From: Symsagittifera roscoffensis
Lineage: Eukaryota; Xenacoelomorpha; Acoela; Convolutidae
Assembly: GCF_963678635.1 (NCBI RefSeq)
Contig: NC_087068.1
Span: 13,891,872 to 13,955,871 of the forward strand
DNA: 64,000 nucleotides
Reading direction: 5' to 3'
Shown here: piece by piece, positions 43,001 to 57,779 of the stretch
How the letters are laid out: each line of letters begins with the position of its first letter
Numbering within the stretch: the stretch's first letter is position 1
Translations under genes and position numbers: made by a program
The notes under the pieces: model-generated
What the model was told of the DNA's origin: nothing
What the model saw: only the letters and a program-made list of their open reading frames with translations
Databases searched by the model: none

Positions 43001-46000
43001 TGCTAAGACAAACGTTGACTCCAATTGATACATACTAAAAGTTTTCGAAGTGGAGCTTTCTTTGCTAAGACAAATGTTGACTCCATGTGTTACATACTAA
43101 AAGTTTTCAAAGAGGACCTTTATTTGCTAAGACAAATGTTAACTCCATTTGATACATACTAAGAGTTTTCAAAGAGGACCTTCATTTTCGAAGACAAACG
43201 TTGACTCCATTTGATACATACTAAAAGTTTTCAAAGAGGACCTCATTTGCTAAAACAAATAATGATTCCATTTAAAACATACTAAAAATTTTCAAAGAGG
43301 ACCATTATTTGCTAAGACAAATGTTGACTCAATTTGATACATACTAAAAGTTTTCAAACAGGACCTTCACTTGCTAAGACAAACGTTGACTCCAATTGAT
43401 ACATACTAAAAGTTTTCGAAGTGGAGCTTTCTTTGCTAAGAAAAATGTTGACTCCATGTGTTACATACTAAAAGTTTTCAAAGAGGACCTTTATTTACTA
43501 AGACAAATGTTGACTCCATTTGATACATACTAAGAGTTTTCAAAGAGGACCTTCAATTGCTAAGACAAATGTTGACTCCATTTGATACATACTAAAAGTT
43601 TTCAAAGAGGACTTTTATTTGCTAAGACAAATGTTGACTCCATTTGATACATACTAAAAGTTTTCAAAGAGGACCTCATTTGCTAAAACAAATAATGATT
43701 CCATTTAATACATACTAAAAATTTTCAAAGAGGACCTTCACTTGCTAAGACAAACGTTGACTCCAATTGATACAAATTAAAAGTTTTCGAAGTGGAGCTT
43801 TCTTTGCTAAGACAAATGTTGACTCCATGTGTTACATACTAAAAGTTTTCAAAGAGGACCTTTATTTGCTAAAACAAATGTTAACTCCATTTGATAGATA
43901 CTAAGAGTTTTCAAAGAGGACCTTCATTTTCGAAGACAAACGTTGACTCCATTTGATACATACTAAAAGTTTTCAAAGAGGACCTCATTTGCTAAAACAA
44001 ATAATGATTCCATTTAAAACATACTAAAAATTTTCAAAGAGGACCATTATTTGCTAAGACAAATGTTGACTCAATTTGATACATACTAAAAGTTTTCAAA
44101 CAGGACCTTCACTTGCTAAGACAAACGTTGACTCCAATTGATACATACTAAAAGTTTTCGAAGTGGAGCTTTCTTTGCTAAGAAAAATGTTGACTCCATG
44201 TGTTACATACTAAAAGTTTTCAAAGAAGACCTTTATTTGCTAAGACAAATGTTGACTCCATTTGATACATACTAAGAGTTTTCAAAGAGGACCTTCAATT
44301 GCTAAGACAAATGTTGACTCCATTTGATACATACTAAAAGTGTTCAAAGAGGACTTTTATTTGCTAAGACAAATGTTGACTCCATTTGATACATACTAAA
44401 AGTTTTCAAAGAGGACCTCATTTGCTAAAACAAATAATGATTCCATTTAATACATACTAAAAATTTTCAAAGAGGACCTTCACTTGCTAAGGCAAACGTT
44501 GACTCCAATTGATACATACTAAAAGTTTTCGAAGTGGAGCTTTCTTTGCTAAGACAAATGTTGACTCCATGTGTTACATACTAAAAGTTTTCAAAGAGGA
44601 CCATTATTTGCTAAGACAAATGTTAACTCCATTTGATACATACTAAGAGTTTTCAAAGAGGACCTTCATTTTCGAAGACAAACGTTGACTCCATTTGATA
44701 CATACTAAAAGTTTTCAAAGAGGACCTCATTTGCTAAAACAAATAATGATTCCATTTAAAACATACTAAAAATTTTCAAAGAGGACCATTATTTGCTAAG
44801 ACAAATGTTGACTCAATTTGATACATACTAAAAGTTTTCAAACAGGACCTTCACTTGCTAAGACAAACGTTGACTCCAATTGATACATACTAAAAGTTTT
44901 CGAAGTGGAGCTTTCTTTGCTAAGACAAATGTTGACTCCATGTGTTACATACTAAAAGTTTTCAAAGAGGACCTTTATTTGCTAAGACAAATGTTGACTC
45001 CATTTGATACATACTAAGAGTTTTCAAAGAGGACCTTCAATTGCTAAGACAAATGTTGACTCCATTTGATACATACCAAAAGTTTTCAAAGAGGACTTTT
45101 ATTTGCTAAGACAAACCTTGACTCCATTTGATACATACTAAAAGTTTTCAAAGAGGACCTTCATTTTCGAAGAAAAACGTTGACGCCATTTGATACATAC
45201 TAAAAGGTTTCAAAGAGGACCTCATTTGCTAAAACAAATAATGATTCCATTTAATACATACAAAAAATTTTCAAGAGGACCATTATTTGCTAAGACAAAT
45301 GTTGACTCAATTTGATACATACTAAAATATTTCAAACAGGACCTTCACTTGCTAAGACAAATGTTGACTCCATTTGATACATACTAAATGTTTTCGAAGT
45401 GGAGCTTTCTTTGCTAAGACAAATGTTGACTCCATGTGTTACATACTGAAAGTTTTCAAAGAGGACCTTTATTTGCTAAGACAAATGTTGACTCCATTTG
45501 ATACATACTAAGAGTTTTCAAAGAGGACCTTCAATTGCTAAGACAAATGTTGACTCCATTTGATACATACTAAAAGTTTTCAAAGAGGACTTTTATTTGA
45601 TAAGACCAATGTTGACTCCATTTGATACATACTAAAAGTTTTCAAAGAGGACCTCATTTGCTAAAACAAATAATGATTCCATTTAATACATACTAAAAAT
45701 TTTCAAAGAGAACCTTCACTTGCTAAGACAAACGTTGACTCCAATTGATACATTCTAAAAGTTTTCGAAGTGGAGCTTTCTTTGCTAAGACAAATGTTGA
45801 CTCCATGTGTTACATACTAAAAGTTTTCAAAGAGGACCTTTATTTGCTAAGACAAATGTTAACTCCATTTGATACATACTAAGAGTTTTCAAAGAGGACC
45901 TTCATTTTCGAAGACAAACGTTTACTCCATTTGATACATACTAAAAGTTTTCAAAGAGGACCTCATTTGCTAAAACAAATAATGATTCCATTTAAAACAT

Positions 46001-46177
46001 ACTAAAAATTTTCAAAGAGGACCATTATTTGCTAAGACAAATGTTGACTCAATTTGATACATACTAAAAGTTTTCAAACAGGACCTTCACTTGCTAAGAC
46101 AAACGTTGACTCCAATTGATACATACTAAAAGTTTTCGAAGTGGAGCTTTCTTTGCTAAGACAAATGTTGACTCCAT
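40051..46177 (+). repeat. Satellite zone 1: 371-bp and 494-bp higher-order repeats
   Basis: The rare variant starting TGTGTTACATAC occurs at 40051, 40545, 40916, 41287, 41658, 42152, 42526, 43086, 43457, 43828, 44199, 44570, 44941, 45435, 45806 and 46177. Spacings are mostly 371 (six monomers), with 494 (eight monomers) three times, plus 374 and 560. This is a homogenised six-monomer unit with occasional longer units. Confidence 0.9.
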
Positions 46178-48999
46178 GTGTTACATACTAAAAGTTTTCA
46201 AAGAGGACCTTTATTTGCTAAGACAAATGTTGACACCATTTGATACAAACTAAGAGTTTTCAAAGAGGACCTTCAATTGCTAAGACAAATGTTGACTCCA
46301 TTTGATACATACCAAAAGTTTTCAAAGAGGACTTTTATTTGCTAAGACAAATGTTGACTCCATTTGATACAACTAAAAGTTTTCAAAGAGGACCTTCATT
46401 TGCTAAGACAAATGTTGACTCCATTTGATACATACTAAAAGTTTTCGGAGAGGACCTTCCTTGGCTAAGACAAATATTGACTCCATTTGATACATACTAA
46501 AAGTTTTCAAAGAGGACCTTTATTTGCTAAGACAAATGCTGACTCAATTTGATACATACTAAAAAATTTCAAAGAGGACGTTCATTTGCTAAGACAAATG
46601 TTGACTCCAGTTGTAGATACTAAAGTTTTCAAAGAGGTATTTATTTGCTAAGGCGAATGTTGACTCCATTTGATACATACTAAAATTTTTCAAAGAGGAC
46701 CTTCATTTGCTAAGACAAATGTTGACTCCGTTTTATACATACTAAAAGTTTTCAAAGAGGACCTTCATTTGCTAAGACAAATGTTGACTCCATTTGATAC
46801 ATACTAAAAGTTTTCAATGAGGACCTTCCTTTTCGAAGACAAACGTTGACTCAATTTGATACATACTAAAAGTTTTCAAAGAGGACCTCATTTGCTAAAA
46901 CAAATAATGATTCCATTTAATACATACTAAAAAATTTTAAAGAGGACGTTCATTTGCTAAGACAAATGTTGACTCCAGTTGTAGATACTAAAGTTTTCAA
47001 AGAGGTATTTGTTTGCTAAGACAAATGTTGACTCCATTCGATACATACTAAAATTTTTCAAAGAAGACCTTCATTTGCTAAGACAAATGTTGACTCCGTT
47101 TTATACAGACTAAAAGTTTTCGAAGAGGACCTTCATTTGCTAAGACAAATGTTGACTCAATTTGATACATACTAAAAGTTTTCAAAGAGGACCATTAATT
47201 GCTAAGACAAATGTTGACTCCATTTGATACATACTAAAAGTTTTCAAAGAGGACCTCATTTGCTAAAACAAATAATGATTCCATTTAATACATACTAAAA
47301 AATTTTAAAGAGGACGTTCATTTGCTAAGACAAATGTTGACTCCAGTTGTAGATACTAACGTTTTCAAAGAGGTATTTGTTTGCTAAGACAAATGTTGAC
47401 TCCATTCGATACATACTAAAAGTTTTCAAAGAGGACCATTATTTGCTAAGACAAATGTTGACTCCATTTGATACATACTAAAAGTTTTCAAAGAGGACCT
47501 CATTTGCTAAAACAAATAATGATTCCATTTAATACATACTAAAATTTTTCAAAGAAGACCTTCATTTGCTAAGACAAATGTTGACTCCAATTGATACATA
47601 CTAAAAGTTTTCGAAGTGGAGCTTTCTTTGCTAAGACAAATAATGATTCCATTTAATACATACTAAAATTTTTCAAAGAAGACCTTCATTTGCTAAGACA
47701 AATGTTGACTCCGTTTTATACAGACTAAAAGTTTTCGAAGAGGACCTTCATTTGCTAAGACAAATGTTGACTCGATTTGATACATACTAAAAGTTTTCAA
47801 AGAGGACCATTATTTGCTAAGACAAATGTTGACTCCATTTGATACATACTAAAAGTTTTCAAAGAGGACCATTATTTGCTAAGACAAATGTTGAATCCAT
47901 TTGATACATACTAAAAGTTTTCAAAGAGGACCATTATTTGCTAAGGCAAATGTTGACTCCATTTGATACATACTAAAAGTTTTCAAAGAGGACCTTCATT
48001 TGCTAAGACAAATGTTGACTCAATTTGATACATACTAAAAGTTTTCAAACAGGACCTTCACTTGCTAAGACAAACGTTGACTCCAATTGATACATACTAA
48101 AAGTTTTCGAAGTGGAGCTTTCTTTGCTAAGACAAATAATGATTCCATTTAATACATACTAAAATTTTTCAAAGAAGACCTTCATTTGCTAAGACAAATG
48201 TTGACTCCGTTTTATACAGACTAAAAGTTTTCGAAGAGGACCTTCATTTTCTAAGACAAATGTTGACTCAATTTGATACATACTAAAAGTTTTCAAAGAG
48301 GACCATTATTTGCTAAGACAAATGTTGACTCCATTTGATACATACTAAAAGTTTTCAAAGAGGACCATTATTTGATAAGACAAATGTTGACTCCATTTGA
48401 TACATACTAAAAGTTTTCAAAGAGGACCATTATTTGCTAAGGCAAATGTTGACTCCATTTGATACATACTAAAAGTTTTCAAAGAGGACCTTCATTTGCT
48501 AAGACAAATGTTGACTCCGTTCTATACATACTAAAAGTTTTCAAAGAGGACCTTCATTTGCTAAGACAAATGTTGACTCCGTTTTATACAGACTAAAAGT
48601 TTTCGAAGAGGACCTTCATTTGCTAGGACAAATGTTGACTCAATTTGATACATACTAAAAGTTTTCAAAGAGGACCATTATTTGCTAAGACAAATGTTGA
48701 CTCCATTTGATACATACTAAAAGTTTTCAAAGAGGACCATTATTTGCTAAGACAAATGTTGACTCAATTTGATACATACTAAAAGTTTTCAAAGAGGACC
48801 ATTATTTGCTAAGACAAATGTTGACTCCATTTGATACATACTAAAAGTTTTCAAAGAGGACCATTATTTGCTAAGACAAATGTTGACTCCATTTGATACA
48901 TACTAAAAGTTTTCAAAGAGGACCATTATTTGCTAAGGCAAATGTTGACTCCATTTGGTACATACTAAAAGTTTTCAAAGAGGACCTTCATTTGCTAAG

Positions 49000-50640
49000 A
49001 CAAATGTTGACTCAATTTGATACATACTAAAAGTTTTCAAACAGGACCTTCACTTGCTAAGACAAACGCTGACTCCATTTGATACATACTAAAAGTTTTC
49101 AAAGAGGACCTCATTTGCTAAAACAAATAATGATTCCATTTAATACATACTAAAATTTTTCAAAGAAGACCTTCATTTGCTAAGACAAATGTTGACTCCG
49201 TTTTATACAGACTAAAAGTTTTCGAAGAGGACCTTCATTTGCTAAGACAAATGTTGACTCAATTTGATACATACTAAAAGTTTTCAAAGAGGACCATTAT
49301 TTGCTAAGACAAATGTTGACTCCATTTGATACATACTAAAAGTTTTCAAAGAGGACCATTATTTGCTAAGACAAATGTTGACTCCATTTGATACATACTA
49401 AAAGTTTTCAAAGAGGACCATTATTTGCTAAGGCAAATGTTGACTCCATTTGATACATACTAAAAGTTTTCAAAGAGGACCTTCATTTGCTAAGACAAAT
49501 GTTGACTCCGTTCTATACATACTAAAAGTTTTCAAACAGGACCTTCATTTGCTAAGACAAATGTTGACTCCATCTGATACATACTAAAAGTTTTCAAAGA
49601 GGACCTTCATTTGCTAAGACAAATGTTGACTCCATTTGATACATACTAAAAGTTTTCAAAGAGGACCATTATTTGCTAAGACAAATGTTGACTCAATTTG
49701 ATACATACTAAAAGTTTTCAAACACGACCTTCACTTGCTAAGACAAACGTTGACTCCAATTGATACATACTAAAAGTTTTCGAAGTGGAGCTTTCCTTGC
49801 TAAGACAAATATTGACTCCATGTGTTACATACTAAAAGTTTTCAAATAGGACCTTTATTTGCTAAGACAAATGTTGACTCCATTTGATACATACTAAGAG
49901 TTTTCAAAGAGGACCTTCAATTGCTAAGACAAATGTTGACTCCATTTGATACATACCAAAAGTTTTCAAAGAGGACTTTTATTTGCTAAGACAAATGTTG
50001 ACTCCATTTGATATATACTAAAAGTTTTCAAAGAGGACCATTATTTGCTAAGACAAATGTTGACTCCATTTGATACATACTAAAAGTTTTCAAAGAGGAC
50101 CATTATTTGCTAAGGCAAATGTTGACTCCATTTGATACATACTAAAAGTTTTCAAAGAGGACCTTCATTTGCTAAGACAAATGTTGACTCCGTTCTATAC
50201 ATACTAAAAGTTTTCAAACAGGACCTTCATTTGCTAAGACAAATGTTGACTCCATCTGATACATACTAAAAGTTTTCAAAGAGGACCTTCATTTGCTAAG
50301 ACAAATGTTGACTCCATTTGATACATACTAAAAGTTTTCAAAGAGGACCATTATTTGCTAAGACAAATGTTGACTCAATTTGATACATACTAAAAGTTTT
50401 CAAACACGACCTTCACTTGCTAAGACAAACGTTGACTCCAATTGATACATACTAAAAGTTTTCGAAGTGGAGCTTTCCTTGCTAAGACAAATATTGACTC
50501 CATGTGTTACATACTAAAAGTTTTCAAATAGGACCTTTATTTGCTAAGACAAATGTTGACTCCATTTGATACATACTAAGAGTTTTCAAAGAGGACCTTC
50601 AATTGCTAAGACAAATGTTGACTCCATTTGATACATACCA
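49000..50640 (+). repeat. Satellite zone 2: 682-bp (11-monomer) duplication
   Basis: The variants 'ccgttctatacatac' (49,509 and 50,191) and 'ccatctgatacatac' (49,570 and 50,252) recur at exactly 682 bp, eleven monomers. Between 46,600 and 49,000 the order is less regular, dominated by 'ggaccattatttgctaag' monomers. Confidence 0.8.
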
Positions 50641-53600
50641 AAAGTTTTCAAAGAGGACCTTCATTCGCTAAGACAAATGTTGACTCCATTTGATACATAC
50701 TAAAATTTTTCAAAGAGGACCTTTATTTGCTAAAACAATTGTTGACTCCATTTGATACATACTAAAAGTTTTCAAAGAGGACCTTCTTTTGCTAAGACAA
50801 ATGTTGATTCCAATTGATACATACTAAAAGTTTTCAAAGAGGACCTTTATTTGCTAAGACAAACGTTGACTCCATTTGATACATACTAAAAAATTTCAAA
50901 GAGGACGTTCATTTGCTAAGACAAATGTTGACTCCAATTGTAGATACTAAAGTTTTCAAAGAGGTATTTATTTGCTAAGACGAATGTTGACTCCATTTGA
51001 TACATACTAAAATTTTTCAAAGAGGACCTTCATTTGCTAAGACAAATGTTGACTCCGTTTTATACATACTAAAAGTTTTCAAAGAGGACCTTCATTTGCT
51101 AAGACAAATGTTGACTCCGTTTGATACATACTAAAAGTTTTCAAAGATGACCCTTTTTTGCTAAGACAAATGTTGATTCCATTTGATAGATACTAATGTT
51201 TCCAAAGAGGTTTTATTTGCTAAGACAAATGTTGACTCCATTTGATACAAACTAAAAGTTTTCAAAGAGGACCTTTATTTGCTAAGACAAATGTTGGCTC
51301 CATTTGATGCATACTAGAAATATTCAAAGAGGACGTTTATTTGATAAAACAATTGTTGACTCCATTTGATACATACTAAGAGTTTTCAAAGAGGACTTTC
51401 ATTTGCTAAGACAAATGTTGATTCCATTTGATAGATACTAACGTTTTCAAAGAGTCATTTATTTGCTAAGACAAATGTTGACTCCATTTGATACAAACTA
51501 AAAGTTTTCAAAGAGGACCTTCATTTGCTAAGACAAATGTTGGCTCCATTTGATACATACTAGAAATATTCAATGAGGACGTTTATTTGCTAAAACAATT
51601 GTTGACTCCATTTGATACATACTAAGAGTTTTCAAAGAGGACCTTCGTTTGCTGAGACAAATGTTGGCTCCATTTGATACATAATAGAAATATTCAAAAA
51701 GCACCTTCATTTGCTAAGACAAATGATGACTCCAATTGATACATACAAAAAGTTTTCAAAGAGGACCTTCATTTGCTAGGACAAATGTTCACTCCATTTG
51801 ATACATACTAAAAGTTTTCAAAGAGGACCTTCATTTGCTAAGACAAATGTTCACTCCATTTGATACATACTAAAAGTTTTCAAAGAGGACCTTCATTTGC
51901 TAAGACAAATATTGACTCCAATTGATACATACAAAAAGTTTTCAAAGAGGACCTTCATCTGCTAAGACAAATGTTCACTCCATTTGATACATACTAAAAG
52001 TTTTCAAAGAGGACCTTCGTTTGCTAAGACAAAAGTTGACTCCGTTTGATACATAATAAAAATTTTCAAAGAGGACTTTTATTTGCTAAGACAAATGTTG
52101 ATTCCATTTGATAGATACTAATGTTTTCAAAGAGGTATTTATTTGCTAAGACAAATGTTGACTCCATTTGATACAAACTAAAAGTTTTCAAAGAGGACCT
52201 TCATTTGCTAAAACAATGTTCACCCCATTTGATATATACTAAAAAATTTCAAAGAGGACCATTATTTGCTAAGGCAAATGTTGATTCCATTTGGTACATA
52301 CTAAAAGTTTTCAAAGAGGACCTTCATTTGCTAAGACAAATGTTGACTCCATTTGATACATACTAAAAGTTTTCAAACAGGACCTTCACTTGCTAAGACA
52401 AACGCTGACTCCATTTGATACATACTAAAAGTTTTCAAAGAGGACCTCATTTGCTAAAACAAATAATGATTCCATTTAATACATACTAAAATTTTTCAAA
52501 GAAGACCTTCATTTGCTAAGACAAATGTTGACTCCGTTTTATACAGACTAAAAGTTTTCGAAGAGGACCTTCATTTGCTAAGACAAATGTTGACTCTATT
52601 TGATACATACTAAAAGTTTTCAAAGAGGACCATTATTTGCTAAGACAAATGTTGACTCCATTTGATACATACTAAAAGTTTTCAAAGAGGACCATTATTT
52701 GCTAAGACAAATGTTGACTCCATTTGATACATACTAAAAGTTTTCAAAGAGGACCATTATTTGCTAAGGCAAATGTTGACTCCATTTGATACATACTAAA
52801 AATTTTCAAAGAGGACCTTCATTTGCTAAGACAAATGTTGACTCCGTTCTATACATACTAAAAGTTTTCAAACAGGACCTTCATTTGCTAAGACAAATGT
52901 TGACTCCATCTGATACATACTAAAAGTTTTCAAAGAGGACCTTCATTTGCTAAGACAAATGTTGACTCCATTTGATACATACTAAAAGTTTTCAAAGAGG
53001 ACCATTATTTGCTAAGACAAATGTTGACTCAATTTGATACATACTAAAAGTTTTCAAACACCACCTTCACTTGCTAAGACAAACGTTGACTCCAATTGAT
53101 ACATACTAAAAGTTTTCGAAGTGGAGCTTTCCTTGCTGAGACAAATGTTGACTCCATGTGTTACATACTAAAAGTTTTCAAATAGGACCTTTATTTGCTA
53201 AGACAAATGTTGACTCCATTTGATACATACTAAGAGTTTTCAAAGAGGACCTTCAATTGCTAAGACAAATGTTGACTCCATTTGATACATACCAAAAGTT
53301 TTCAAAGAGGACTTTTATTTGCTAAGACAAATGTTGACTCCATTTGATATATACTAAAAATTGTTAAAGAGGACCTTCATTCGCTAAGACAAATGTTGAC
53401 TCCATTTGATACATACTAAAATTTTTCAAAGAGGAGCTTTATTTGCTAAAACATTTGTTGACTCCATTTGATATATACTAAAAGTTTTCAAAGAGGACCT
53501 TCTTTTGCTAAGACAAATGTTGATTCCATTTGATACATACTAAAAGTTTTCAAAGAGGACCTTTATTTGCTAAGACAAACGTTGACTCCATTTGATACAT

Positions 53601-56360
53601 ACTAAAAAATTTCAAAGAGGACATTCATTTGCTAAGACAAATGTTGACTCCAATTGTAGATACTAAAGTTTTCAAAGAGGTATTTATTTGCTAAGACGAA
53701 TGTTGACTCCATTTGATACATACTAAAATTTTTCAAAGAGGACCTTCATTTGCTAAGACAAATGTTGACTCCGTTTTATACATACTAAAAGTTTTCAAAG
53801 AGGACCTTCATTTGCTAAGACAAATGTTGACTCCGTTTGATACATACTAAAAGTTTTCAAAGAGGACCCTTTTTTGCTAAGACAAATGTTGATTCCATTT
53901 GATAGATACTAATGTTTCCAAAGAGGTTTTATTTGCTAAGACAAATGTTGACTCCATTTGATACAAACTAAAAGTTTTCAAAGAGGACCTTCATTTGCTA
54001 AGACAAATGTTGGCTCCATTTGATGCATACTAGAAATATTCAAAGAGGACGTTTATTTGATAAAACAATTGTTGACTCCATTTGATACATACTAAGAGTT
54101 TTCAATGAGGACTTTCATTTGCTAAGACAAATGTTGATTCCATTTGATAGATACTAACGTTTTCAAAGAGTCATTTATTTGCTAAGACAAATGTTGACTC
54201 CATTTGATACAAACTAAAAGTTTTCAAAGAGGACCTTCATTTGCTAAGACAAATGTTAGCTCCATTTGATACATACTAGAAATATTCAATGAGGACGTTT
54301 ATTTGCTAAAACAATTGTTGACTCCATTTGATACATACTAAGAGTTTTCAAAGAGGACCTTCGTTTGCTGAGACAAATGTTGGCTCCATTTGATACATAA
54401 TAGAAATATTCAAAAAGCACCTTCATTTGCTAAGACAAATGATGACTCCAATTGATACATACAAAAAGTTTTCAAAGAGGACCTTCATTTGCTAGGACAA
54501 ATGTTCACTCCATTTGATACATACTAAAAGTTTTCAAAGAGGACCTTCATTTGCTAAGACAAATGTTCACTCCATTTGATACATACTAAAAGTTTTCAAA
54601 GAGGACCTTCATTTGCTAAGACAAATATTGACTCCAATTGATACATACAAAAAGTTTTCAAAGAGGACCTTCATCTGCTAAGACAAATGTTCACTCCATA
54701 TGATACATACTAAAAGTTTTCAAAGAGGACCTTCGTTTGCTAAGACAAAAGTTGACTCCGTTTGATACATAATAAAAATTTTCAAAGAGGACTTTTATTT
54801 GCTAAGACAAATGTTGATTCCATTTGATAGATACTAATGTTTTCAAAGAGGTATTTATTTGCTAAGACAAATGTTGACTCCATTTGATACAAACTAAAAG
54901 TTTTCAAAGAGGACCTTCATTTGCTAAAACAATGTTCACCCCATTTGATATATACTAAAAAATTTCAAAGAGGACCTTCATTTGCTAAGACAAATGTTGG
55001 TTCCACTTGATAGATACTAAAGTTTTCAAAGAGGTATTTATTTGCTAAGACAAATGTTGACTCCATTTGATACATACTAAAAGTTTTCAAAGAGGACCTT
55101 CATTTGCTAAGACAAATGTTGACTCCATTTTACACATACTAAAAGTTTTCAAAAAGGACCTTCATTTGCTAAGACAAATGTTGACTCCATTTGATACATA
55201 CTAAAATTTTTCAAAGAGGACCTTTATTTGCTAAGACAAATGTTGACTCCATTTGATAGATACTAATGTTTTCAAAGAGGTAATTATTTGCTATGACAAT
55301 TGTTGACTCCATTTGATAGATACTAAAGTTTTCAAAGAGAACCCTCATTTGCTAAGACAAGTGTTGACTCCATTTGATACATACTTAAAGTTTTCAAAGA
55401 AGACGTTCATTTGCTAGGACAAATATTGACTCCATTTGATACACATAAAAATTTTCAAAGAGGAACTTTATTTGCTAAAACAATTGTTGACTCCATTTGA
55501 TACATACTAAAAGTTTTCGGAGAGGACATTCATTGGCTAAGACAAATGTTGACTCCATTTGATACATATTAAAAGTTTTCAAAGAAAATTTTTACTTGCT
55601 AAGACAATTGTTGACTCCATTTGATACATACTAAGAGTTTTCAAAGAGGACTTTCATTTGCTAAGACAAATGTTGATTCCATTTTATAGATACTAATGTT
55701 TTCAAAGAGGTATTTTTTTGCTAAGACAAATGTTGACTCCATTTGATACAAACTAAAAGTTTTCAAAGAGGACCTTCATTTGCTAAGACAAATGTTAGCT
55801 CCATTTGATACATAATAGAAATATTCAAAGAGGACCTTCATTTGCTAAGGCAAATGATTACTCCAATTGATACATACAAAAAATTTTCAAAGAGGACCTT
55901 CATTTGCTAAGACAAATGTTCACTCCATTTGATACATACTAAAAGTTTTCAAAGAGGTCCTTCAATTGCTAAGACAAAAGTTGACTCCGTTTGATAGATA
56001 CTAAACGTTTTCAAAGAGGACATTTATTTGCTAAGACAAATGTTGATTCCATTTGATAGATACTAATGTTTACAAAGAAGTATTTATTCGCTAAGACAAA
56101 TGTTGACTCCATTCGATACAAACTAAAAGTTTTCAAAGAGGACCTTCGTTTGCTAAGAAAAATGTTGGCTCTATTTGATACATAATAGAAATATTCAAAG
56201 AGGACCTTCATTTGCTAAGACAAATGATGACTCCAATTGATACATACAAAAAATTTTCAAAGAGGACCTTCATTTGCTAAGACAAATGTTCACTCCATTT
56301 GATACATACTAAAAGTTTTCAAAGAGGACCTTCATTTGCTAAGACAAAATTTGACTCCGT
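50640..56360 (+). repeat. Satellite zone 3: 2,716-bp superrepeat
   Basis: Landmarks repeat at 2,716 bp: 'tgttgattcc' with 'aatgtttccaaagagg' at 51,171 and 53,887, and 'caaaagttgactccg' at 52,030 and 54,746. Within it are unusual monomers ('tagaaatattcaa', 'gttcactcc', 'caattgtagatac'). The same block appears again about 7,640 bp further on. Confidence 0.85.
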
Positions 56361-57600
56361 TTGATACATACTAAACGTTTTCAAAGAGGACCTTTATTTG
56401 CTAAGACAAATGTTGACTCCATTTGATACATACTAAAATTTTTCAAAGAGGACCTTTATTTGCTAAGACAAATGTTGACTCCATTTGATAGATACTAATG
56501 TTTTCAAAGAGGTAATTATTTGCTATGACAATTGTTGACTCCATTTGATAGATACTAAAGTTTTCAAAGAGAACCCTCATTTGCTAAGACAAGTGTTGAC
56601 TCCATTTGATACATACTTAAAGTTTTCAAAGAAGACGTTCATTTGCTAGGACAAATATTGACTCCATTTGATACACATAAAAATTTTCAAAGAGGAACTT
56701 TATTTGCTAAAACAATTGTTGACTCCATTTGATACATACTAAAAGTTTTCGGAGAGGACATTCATTGGCTAAGACAAATGTTGACTCCATTTGATACATA
56801 TTAAAAGTTTTCAAAGAAAATTTTTACTTGCTAAGACAATTGTTGACTCCATTTGATACATACTAAGAGTTTTCAAAGAGGACTTTCATTTGCTAAGACA
56901 AATGTTGATTCCATTTTATAGATACTAATGTTTTCAAAGAGGTATTTTTTTGCTAAGACAAATGTTTACTCCATTTGATACAAACTAAAAGTTTTCAAAG
57001 AGGACCTTCATTTGCTAAGACAAATGTTAGCTCCATTTGATACATAATAGAAATATTCAAAGAGGACCTTCATTTGCTAAGGCAAATGATTACTCCAATT
57101 GATACATACAAAAAATTTTCAAAGAGGACCTTCATTTGCTAAGACAAATGTTCACTCCATTTGATACATACTAAAAGTTTTCAAAGAGGTCCTTCAATTG
57201 CTAAGACAAAAGTTGACTCCGTTTGATAGATACTAAACGTTTTCAAAGAGGACATTTATTTGCTAAGACAAATGTTGATTCCATTTGATAGATACTAATG
57301 TTTACAAAGAAGTATTTATTCGCTAAGACAAATGTTGACTCCATTCGATACAAACTAAAAGTTTTCAAAGAGGACCTTCGTTTGCTAAGAAAAATGTTGG
57401 CTCTATTTGATACATAATAGAAATATTCAAAGAGGACCTTCATTTGCTAAGACAAATGATGACTCCAATTGATACATACAAAAAATTTTCAAAGAGGACC
57501 TTCATTTGCTAAGACAAATGTTCACTCCATTTGATACATACTAAAAGTTTTCAAAGAGGACCTTCATTTGCTAAGACAAAAGTTGACTCCGTTTGATACA
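55200..57600 (+). repeat. Satellite: 1,232-bp tandem duplication
   Basis: Two adjacent blocks are almost identical at an offset of 1,232 bp. A 66-codon minus-strand frame with the same translation lies at 56,011-56,211 and 57,243-57,443. Identity that high implies a recent duplication or ongoing conversion. Confidence 0.9.
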
Positions 57601-57779
57601 TACTAAACGTTTTCAAAGAGGACCTTCATTTGCTAAGACAAATGTTGGCTCCATTTGATACATAATAGAAATATTCAAAAAGAACCTTCATTTGCTAAGA
57701 CAAATGTTGACTCCATTTGATACTTACTAAAAGTTTTCAAAGAGGACCTTTTTTTGCTGAGACAAATGTTGACTCCATT

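Noticed and set aside
56011-57443. Identical 66-codon minus-strand frames as a duplicated small gene
   Set aside because: They are read-through of satellite monomers; identity is explained by the 1,232-bp duplication.
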